6,540 nt of DNA from contig JAITCK010000041.1 in NCBI GenBank assembly GCA_031283115.1, positions 1-6,540 of the forward strand, read 5' to 3'. Numbering within the stretch: the stretch's first letter is position 1; each line of letters opens with the position of its first letter. Shown here piece after piece: positions 1 to 4,977 of the stretch. Position numbers and translations under genes: made by a program. Source of the DNA: Cellulomonadaceae bacterium (GTDB lineage Bacteria; Actinomycetota; Actinomycetes; Actinomycetales; Cellulomonadaceae). The notes below the pieces were generated by a model. It had not been told where the DNA came from, did not search any database, and was given only the letters and a program-made list of their open reading frames with translations.

Positions 1-938
1 GCGAAGGTGTTGATGGCTTCGGCGGGCAGGGTGGCGAGAATGTCTAGCCTGCCTGACCGCAGGTCGGTGTAGGCGTCGTCGAGGTTGTCGTAGGCGACGA
101 TTTCTATGCCCTTGTTGGCGGCTTTGCGGGGGCCCGTGTAGTCGGGGTTGGGGGTGAGCAGGATGGTGTTGTCGGCGCTGGCAGTAGCGTTGGCGGCGCT
201 GTCGGTCTCGTCAGTTCCGGCCTCGTCGGCCCTGTCAGCGCCATCGGTGCCATCGGTGCCATCGGCTGTGGCGTCGCCGATGAGGTAGGGGCCGTTGCCG
301 ATGGGGTGGGCGCCGTAGGAGGCCATGTCGGCGTAGGCGGCTTCGGGTAGGGGGTAGAAGGCGTGGTAGCCCAGGCGGGCAGGGAAGTCGGCGATGGGCT
401 GGCTGAGGTGGATTTTGATGATGTTTTCGTCTTCGCGGGCCTCTAAGCCACCGGCGGCGATGAGGGAGGAGTCTTCCGTGTATGAGAATCCGATAATGGG
501 TTCGAAATAGTAGGCGTTGATCTGCCCGTTGGAGGCGGTGGCCGCCCAATCCCAGGCCTTGACGTAACTGGTGGGGGTGACGGGGCTGCCGTCGCTGAAG
601 GTCCAGCCGGGTTCAAGGATGACAGTCCAGGTGAGGTTGTCGGGGGTGGAGATGGAGGTGGCCATTTCTTGTTGGGGGCGGCCGTCAGCGTCGTAGTAGA
701 CCAGGCCAGCGAAAACGTTGCTGACAATGCGCACTCCCCCGGCCTCATAGGTGTTGGACGGGATGAGTGGGCGCTTGGGAACTGACCCGTTGGCGATCAC
801 GTAGGGGCTGGAGGCGGCGGTGGGTGCGCTGGTGACGTCGTCGCTATCGCCTCCGCTGGAGCAGCCGAGCAGGGCGACTGCGGCCACGGTCAGTGTGGCG
901 GCTAGTCGTGTTCGCCTCATGCGCTGGTGGAGTGTCAT
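1..938 (-). CDS. Lipoprotein peptide-binding protein of an ABC importer (SBP3, C-terminus outside window)
   Basis: The first 312 residues of a third SBP_bac_5 receptor; by comparison with SBP2 (550 residues) about 240-270 are missing. Arg-rich residues 6-11, a hydrophobic stretch and the lipobox LLGC (Cys26) mark a lipoprotein. The N-terminal lobe follows SBP2 closely: PLIPSNTYEAGG (57-68), GWTFSDGSP (111-119), AAGGLEA (161-167), FYPLPEAAY (194-202) and HPIGNGPY (211-218). Directly after this motif comes an insertion of low-complexity Asp/Ala/Thr/Gly sequence (about 221-257) that SBP2 lacks; the family sequence resumes at TILLTPNPDYTG. The start at 938 is preferred because GAAGGG lies 7 bases upstream; the ATG at 920 has no such site, although it would also leave a workable signal peptide. 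No stop or frameshift interrupts the visible part. It lies downstream of the SBP2 terminator and probably has its own promoter. The ligand is unknown. Confidence 0.88.
   Translation of the reverse strand, partial: MTLHQRMRRTRLAATLTVAAVALLGCSSGGDSDDVTSAPTAASSPYVIANGSVPKRPLIPSNTYEAGGVRIVSNVFAGLVYYDADGRPQQEMATSISTPDNLTWTVILEPGWTFSDGSPVTPTSYVKAWDWAATASNGQINAYYFEPIIGFSYTEDSSLIAAGGLEAREDENIIKIHLSQPIADFPARLGYHAFYPLPEAAYADMASYGAHPIGNGPYLIGDATADGTDGTDGADRADEAGTDETDSAANATASADNTILLTPNPDYTGPRKAANKGIEIVAYDNLDDAYTDLRSGRLDILATLPAEAINTF
240..266 (-). repeat. 9-base in-frame tandem repeat within SBP3
   Basis: Three adjacent copies of GCCATCGGT (plus strand), the third differing in its last base, encode Ala-Asp-Gly, Thr-Asp-Gly, Thr-Asp-Gly (residues 225-233). 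More degenerate Asp-rich sequence extends on the C-terminal side to about base 168. The unit is a multiple of three, so copy-number change would alter length without breaking the frame. Confidence 0.85.
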
Positions 939-1116
939 CGCTTTGCCCTTCACGGATACCGACGGTGAATCCGGTTTGATGAATCCATGAAACCACGTGT
1001 TCGGCCCGCTCTTTCGAGCCTACGCGCGGACGGCGCCTGCTGTCGCTTGAGTTGGCGACGGATTGCCAATCGTTACGTACTCGCATCACCGCCGTGACCT
1101 TGCCTGGGCGGCAAAG
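939..1116 (-). other. Non-coding leader of SBP3
   Basis: This stretch separates the SBP2 terminator from SBP3 and should carry the SBP3 promoter, but no convincing -35/-10 pair is seen. It contains a perfect short palindrome GATTG-C-CAATC (1061-1071), a 4-base-pair hairpin GCTC/GAGC (1008-1011 with 1016-1019), and a 7-base direct repeat TGAATCC (plus strand, 966-972 and 980-986) lying 28 to 48 bases before the start codon. The direct repeats could be half-sites of an operator; this is a guess. Confidence 0.45.
946..951 (-). promoter_or_regulatory. Ribosome binding site of SBP3
   Basis: GAAGGG on the minus strand, 7 bases from the ATG at 938. It is a weaker match than the SBP2 site, but it supports the 938 start over the ATG at 920, which has only CCACCAGCGC upstream. 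Confidence 0.6.
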
Positions 1117-1161
1117 GCAAGCGCCCCGACCCCCTCACGGTGAGGGAATCGGGGCGCTTGC
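1117..1161 (-). terminator. Hairpin terminator after SBP2
   Basis: A perfect 13-base-pair GC-rich stem (1117-1129 with 1149-1161) starts 34 bases after the SBP2 stop. An inner 6-base-pair stem CCCTCA/TGAGGG (1132-1137 with 1141-1146) closes on a 3-base loop. The minus-strand tail is CUUUGCC, so the U-tract is poor, but the stem is very stable. It should end SBP2 transcripts before SBP3. Confidence 0.85.
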
Positions 1162-1195
1162 TTCTGTCAGGCGGTCAGCCTGCCGGAGGGGTCAC

Positions 1196-2848
1196 TCAGT
1201 TGTTGACGGTGATCTCGAAGAACACGGGAACGGTGTTCCAGGCGAAGGTCACGTTGTCAACGTTGGGGCCGTGGCCACCACGGGCGTTGCCGTACCACAG
1301 GGGGATGGTGGGCAGATCCTGAAGAAGGATCTCCTGGGCGGCCTGGAAGTTGGCGATGGACTCGTCCTCGGAGTCAGCCTGGAGGGCTGCATCCAACTTG
1401 GCGTCGAACTCAGGGTTGGTGTACTGGCCCGAGTTGGAGCCGGCGCCGGTGCGGTAGATGGGGCGCAGGAAGTACTCGATGGAGGGGTACTGGCCCTGCC
1501 AGCCGGTCCGGAAGGCGATGTTCTGCTCACCGGACTGGGTTTCTTCAAGGAAGACGGCAAAGGTGGGGAAGGACTGAACGGCGGTGTCGATGCCAAGGTT
1601 GTTGGCGATCTGGTTGGTTGCAGCTTCGGCCCATTCTTCGTGGCCACCACCGGCGTTGACGCCGAGGGTGAAGGTGCCAGTGAAGGGGGAGATAGCGTCG
1701 GCCTGGGCCCAGAGTTCGGCAGCGCGGTCAGGGTTGAAGGTCAGCACGTCGTTGCCTTCAAGGCTGTCTGAGAAGCCGGGGATAACCGGGGAGGTCCAGT
1801 CAACGGCGATGGTGTTGGCGCCATCGAAGAGGGCGTCAACGATTTCCTGACGGTCAATGGCCATGGAGATGGCTTGACGGCGCAGCTGGCCTTCTTCACC
1901 AGCCTGGAAGTGCTCCATCCAGAAGGGGATCCAGAAGCCCTGCCACACAGCGGACGGGACAGGCTCGGAGCCGAAGCCGCCGATGCCGGCCAGTTCGTCA
2001 CGGTAGGTTTCGATGAACTGGCTGGGGATGAAGGAGATCACGTCAATGTCGCCACCGAGCAGGGCCAGGTAGGTGGCCTGGGTGTCGGCGAAGAAGACGA
2101 AGTCGATGCCACCGTTTTGGGGCACGCGCCAGCCGTTGAAGCCTTCACGAACTTCCAGTTCGATGTTCTGGTCGTGGTTCCATTCGACCAGTTGGTAGGG
2201 GCCGTTACCGATGGGGTTGAGGCCGAAGGCGTCCATGTCCTCGAAGGCGACGTCGGGCAGCGGCGAGAAGGCGTTGTGACCGATGGCGATCCCGAAGGAG
2301 GAGACGGCAGAGTTGAGGGTGACGTGGAAGACGCGGTCGTTGTCAGCGTCAACTTCCAGACCGCCCGCTTCAGACAGTTTGACGTCGTTTTCAGCGTCGA
2401 AGCCAACAATGTCTTCGAAGAGGAAGGCACCCTGGTTGACGTTGGAGGCGAGGGCAGCGAAGTCCCAAGCGTTGACGAAGTTTTCGGCCAGCACGGGGGT
2501 GCCGTCGCTGAAGGTCCAGCCTTCTTCGACGGTGATGGTCCAGTGGATGTTGTCGTCGGTTTCGATGGATTCGGCGACCTCGTTGCGGGGGGTGCCGTCT
2601 GCTTCGAAGTTGACCAGGGTGGAGAAGATCAGGTTGACAACCTGACCGCCACCGGTCTCCATGGTGTTCGCGGGGATGAGGGGGTTTTGAGGCTCGGAGC
2701 CGTTGACGCGGACAACGCCGGAAGCGTTGATGTCACCGGGGGTGGCGGGGGCGGCGTTGTCGTCCGAGGCGCCGGGGGCGCAGGCCGACAGAACGAGCGC
2801 ACCAGCGGCCACGAATGCGGCTGCGCCAGCAATACGCTGGATTTTCAT
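1196..2848 (-). CDS. Lipoprotein peptide-binding protein of an ABC importer (SBP2)
   Basis: A 550-residue SBP_bac_5 family receptor, predicted to be anchored outside the membrane and to deliver peptides to an Opp-type permease. Lys2 and Arg5 are followed by a hydrophobic segment and the lipobox LSAC with Cys23; an Ala/Pro/Asp linker runs to about residue 42. Family motifs include EPQNPLIPANT (52-62), VAESIE (91-96), EEGWTFSDGTP (108-118) and NPIGNGPY (211-218). At GWQGQYPS (449-456) a Gln (453) stands where relatives usually have Asp. The protein is markedly acidic. The ATG at 2848 is chosen because GGAGGA sits 8 bases upstream and the signal peptide begins there; a GTG at 2887 would add 13 unlike residues and bury that site. 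The gene is flanked by terminators on both sides, so it is probably transcribed alone. It is a paralogue of the next gene downstream (SBP3) and only distantly like SBP1. The ligand is unknown. Confidence 0.92.
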   Translation of the reverse strand: MKIQRIAGAAAFVAAGALVLSACAPGASDDNAAPATPGDINASGVVRVNGSEPQNPLIPANTMETGGGQVVNLIFSTLVNFEADGTPRNEVAESIETDDNIHWTITVEEGWTFSDGTPVLAENFVNAWDFAALASNVNQGAFLFEDIVGFDAENDVKLSEAGGLEVDADNDRVFHVTLNSAVSSFGIAIGHNAFSPLPDVAFEDMDAFGLNPIGNGPYQLVEWNHDQNIELEVREGFNGWRVPQNGGIDFVFFADTQATYLALLGGDIDVISFIPSQFIETYRDELAGIGGFGSEPVPSAVWQGFWIPFWMEHFQAGEEGQLRRQAISMAIDRQEIVDALFDGANTIAVDWTSPVIPGFSDSLEGNDVLTFNPDRAAELWAQADAISPFTGTFTLGVNAGGGHEEWAEAATNQIANNLGIDTAVQSFPTFAVFLEETQSGEQNIAFRTGWQGQYPSIEYFLRPIYRTGAGSNSGQYTNPEFDAKLDAALQADSEDESIANFQAAQEILLQDLPTIPLWYGNARGGHGPNVDNVTFAWNTVPVFFEITVNN

Positions 2849-2856
2849 GGTGGTTG

Positions 2857-2862
2857 TCCTCC
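2857..2862 (-). promoter_or_regulatory. Ribosome binding site of SBP2
   Basis: GGAGGA on the minus strand, 8 bases from the ATG at 2848. It is the strongest Shine-Dalgarno match in the window. It decides the start against the in-frame GTG at 2887 and suggests high translation of SBP2. Confidence 0.85.
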
Positions 2863-2976
2863 ATACGGGGGGCGGGACATTGCGCACCTACCAGGGTGTG
2901 CGATGCGAGGCGTGGCGGGTGTGTGCCGCTGGGTAGCGGGACAAAGTTTTTACCAAGCCAGATTCTGACGGGGTAA

Positions 2977-2982
2977 AGATTA
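2977..2982 (-). promoter_or_regulatory. Possible -10 box for SBP2
   Basis: TAATCT on the minus strand fits the TAnnnT pattern of actinobacterial sigma-70-type promoters. The -35 region 16 bases upstream (TTTTCT, 2999-3004) is poor. A promoter must exist somewhere between the SBP1 terminator and SBP2; this is only the best hexamer I can see. Confidence 0.25.
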
Positions 2983-3164
2983 GGTGATGCGGACGTTCAG
3001 AAAAACCGTTTTGTCCGCTTTCGGACGGCATTTGGGTCAGTTTGGCGCATTCTGCTCAATGGCCGGTTTACTAAATGTTCATTGACAGGCAAGGCCCCAA
3101 TCAACCGCGGACAAAAACCCACTCACAGCGCGCCAGACCGACGCGAGGCGCCCGCAGGCTTGAC

Positions 3165-3200
3165 AAAGGCCCGGCCCCTCACCTGAGGAACCGGGCCTTT
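3165..3200 (-). terminator. Hairpin terminator after SBP1
   Basis: A perfect 10-base-pair stem (3165-3174 with 3191-3200, AAAGGCCCGG and its complement) begins 22 bases after the SBP1 stop. Inside it a second short stem CCTCA/TGAGG (3177-3181 with 3184-3188) can form. The U-tract on the minus strand is only the UUU closing the stem, which is common in actinobacteria. The hairpin would also work in the other direction. It separates the operon ending in SBP1 from the SBP2 gene. Confidence 0.85.
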
Positions 3201-3222
3201 ACGTCAATCAGTGGCTATGAGA

Positions 3223-4977
3223 TCAGGCAGCCTTCTCCCAGCCGATGTTCTCCGGGTGCCAGTTCAAGCCCTGGAATCCGTTGGTGTAGCCGTTGTTGTC
3301 GGCACCAAAGTTGGCCAGGCCAGCCTTGACAGCCAACATGAGGGGGCCGTTGTTGATGGGCACGGTGCCATACAAGGCCAGGGCCAACTTTTCGGCCTTG
3401 TTGAGCTGCTTGATGGCGTCGCCCATGTCTTCAATCTGGCCGGCCTTCTTGAACTCGGTGTCAATCTCCGGCTTGCCAATGTAGGTGAAGTTGGAGTCTG
3501 AAGAGGAGCAGTACAGTTGGCAGCCCGACGTCGAATAGCCGTAGGGGTCACCGGCAGCCCACCCCATGATGAGCATCTCATAGTTGCCGCCCAGCACGGT
3601 GTCGCTGAACTTGGACGGATCCTGGTTGTCCAGGTCAAGTTTGATGCCAGCAGCCTTAGTCATGGCCTGAAGAGCCTTAGCTTCAGCAGCGCGGATGGGG
3701 CCGTCCCCGAACCAGGTGTAGCGCACAGCAACCGGCTTGCCGTCCTTCTCGTAGTAGCCAGATGTGGCGTTGAGGGTGTAGCCGGCACCTTCGAGAGTCT
3801 TCTTAGCGTTAGCTGTCGAGTAGGCGGCGTCGGCAGGCATGTTGTTCTCGTAGCCGTCTTGGAAGGGGAACATGATTTCAGAACCCAGAGGGTCTTCATC
3901 CCAGCCCAAGCCCTGGAAGTCGATCTCGTTGATCTTCTCCAAGTCGATGGACTGGACAATGGCCTGGCGCACGGCAATGTCTTTGAGCGAGTCAGCCTGA
4001 GTGTTGAACTCCCAGACGCCCGTCGACGTTGCATAGTTGACGCGGATCTGCACATCCTGCATGGACTGGGCCGTTTTGAGGCGGTCAGCAGAAGCAACAT
4101 CGGTCGCGTCGATTTCACCGTTTTGGAAGGCGTTGATGGAGGCTGAAGCGTCCATGGTCTTGAAGGTGATCTTGTCCAGCAGCGGCTTGTTGCCCCACCA
4201 CTTGTCGTTGGGGACAAAGGTGGCCTGGGTGTCACTGAAGGAGTCCACCGTGAAGGGACCTGCACCCCACTCGTTGTGCGGCTGGTTGACCCACCCGCTC
4301 ATGTAGGTGTCAACGTCCAGGGCTTTGGGGTGAATCAGGTTGATGAAGAGGGCCTGGTAGGGGAAGAAGGGGGTCTCAAAGGTGACCACAACTTCCTTGT
4401 CCGATGACCCCTTTTCCACCGACGCAACCACGTCGTAACCGTCAGTCATGGGCGGGTTGTAGCCGTCCGTCTTGCCGGACTGAGCCGTCACCGTGGCAGC
4501 AAAGGCCGTATAGTCGATGGGAGTGCCATCGTTGAAAGTGGCCTTGTCGTTGATGGTGTAGGTGACAACCAGCGGATCTTCACTGGTCACGTCCACCTTG
4601 TCCAGGTAGTCAGGGTTGGGGGTGGGGTTACCGGACACGTCCCAATCCCACAGTTGCGGCTGATACAACTGCCACATCCAGTTCATGTACACGGTGTTGC
4701 CGTCCGTGGACATCTGGTTCCAGTTGGGGCCAATCTCGGTGGTAGCCAGCGTCAACGTGCCGCCCTGTTTGAGGTTGTCGCGGCTTTGCGGGTTGTTGTA
4801 AGCCTGGCCTTTGACCGGCATGGCGTAGTTGGTGCCCATGGTGGCCGCGTCAAAGCCAGCCGGAGGCTGGGCTTCACCGCTGGACGCGTTGCTGCCGCCG
4901 CCGCACCCTGACAGGGCAAGCGCGACACCCGAGGCGAGCGCTACTGCCGCTCCCGTCGCCTTACGCATTGTTTTCAT
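3223..4977 (-). CDS. oppA: Lipoprotein oligopeptide-binding protein of the ABC importer (SBP1, OppA-like)
   Basis: A 584-residue extracellular receptor of the SBP_bac_5 (OppA/DppA) family, expected to capture peptides and pass them to the permease. The N-terminus has Met-Lys-Thr-Met-Arg-Lys, a hydrophobic stretch (about 10-22) and the lipobox LSGC with the lipidated Cys at 25, followed by a Gly/Ser linker. The family core begins near GGTLTLAT (72-79); the TFNDGTP motif is at 147-153 and the GAGPF motif, equivalent to the GTGPY of relatives, at 238-242. GW at 472-473 with Asp477 lies where OppA-type proteins contact the peptide N-terminus. Cys486 and Cys490 are the only other cysteines. The ATG at 4977 is preferred because GAGGA precedes it by 5 bases; an ATG at 4968 is also in frame. 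The open frame running upstream to 5658 is a shadow of the ATPase gene. The start overlaps the ATPase stop by 17 bases, implying one operon and translational coupling. Confidence 0.92.
   Translation of the reverse strand: MKTMRKATGAAVALASGVALALSGCGGGSNASSGEAQPPAGFDAATMGTNYAMPVKGQAYNNPQSRDNLKQGGTLTLATTEIGPNWNQMSTDGNTVYMNWMWQLYQPQLWDWDVSGNPTPNPDYLDKVDVTSEDPLVVTYTINDKATFNDGTPIDYTAFAATVTAQSGKTDGYNPPMTDGYDVVASVEKGSSDKEVVVTFETPFFPYQALFINLIHPKALDVDTYMSGWVNQPHNEWGAGPFTVDSFSDTQATFVPNDKWWGNKPLLDKITFKTMDASASINAFQNGEIDATDVASADRLKTAQSMQDVQIRVNYATSTGVWEFNTQADSLKDIAVRQAIVQSIDLEKINEIDFQGLGWDEDPLGSEIMFPFQDGYENNMPADAAYSTANAKKTLEGAGYTLNATSGYYEKDGKPVAVRYTWFGDGPIRAAEAKALQAMTKAAGIKLDLDNQDPSKFSDTVLGGNYEMLIMGWAAGDPYGYSTSGCQLYCSSSDSNFTYIGKPEIDTEFKKAGQIEDMGDAIKQLNKAEKLALALYGTVPINNGPLMLAVKAGLANFGADNNGYTNGFQGLNWHPENIGWEKAA

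Larger units (their letters stand above)
2849..3164 (-). other. Non-coding leader and regulatory region of SBP2
   Basis: This gap between the SBP1 terminator and the SBP2 start holds no convincing gene. It is more AT-rich in its middle (about 2941-3120) than the flanking genes, as expected for a promoter region. It contains a small perfect hairpin GTCCG/CGGAC (3013-3017 with 3022-3026), another CCGCT/AGCGG hairpin (within 2926-2939), several copies of a GCGG(G)ACA motif on either strand, and a possible -10 box at 2977-2982. No riboswitch class is recognised. The transcript leader, if the -10 is real, would be about 120 bases. Confidence 0.6.

Noticed and set aside
443..748. Minus-strand open frames of about 100 residues within 235-748
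   Set aside because: They overlap SBP3 in other frames and are Pro/Ser/Arg-rich with no family features, while the SBP3 frame is continuous and homologous to SBP2.
1061..1071. GATTG-C-CAATC palindrome as a known operator
   Set aside because: A single short palindrome with no partner and no matching regulator in the window; reported as part of the leader without a function.
844..1089. An 81-residue minus-strand open frame over the SBP3 leader
   Set aside because: It overlaps the SBP3 signal peptide region out of frame, ends in Arg-rich sequence, and has no ribosome binding site that I can see. A leader peptide is not excluded, but nothing supports it.
1052..1771. A 239-residue open frame on the plus strand
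   Set aside because: It crosses the SBP2 terminator and then runs antisense to the SBP2 C-terminus; composition is that of a shadow frame.
1874..2968. A 364-residue open frame on the plus strand
   Set aside because: It lies antisense to SBP2 and is Gly/Val/Asp/Glu-rich as expected from the complement of a GC-rich gene; it shows no domain or usable ribosome binding site.
3000..3030. An intrinsic terminator in the SBP2 leader (GTCCG/CGGAC stem then TTTTT)
   Set aside because: The stem has only 5 base pairs and the T-run begins 7 bases after it, so termination there is unlikely; kept only as part of the leader-motif finding.
3075..3329. An 84-residue plus-strand open frame over the SBP1 terminator
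   Set aside because: It reads through the strong hairpin at 3165-3200 and into the antisense of SBP1, with no recognisable feature.
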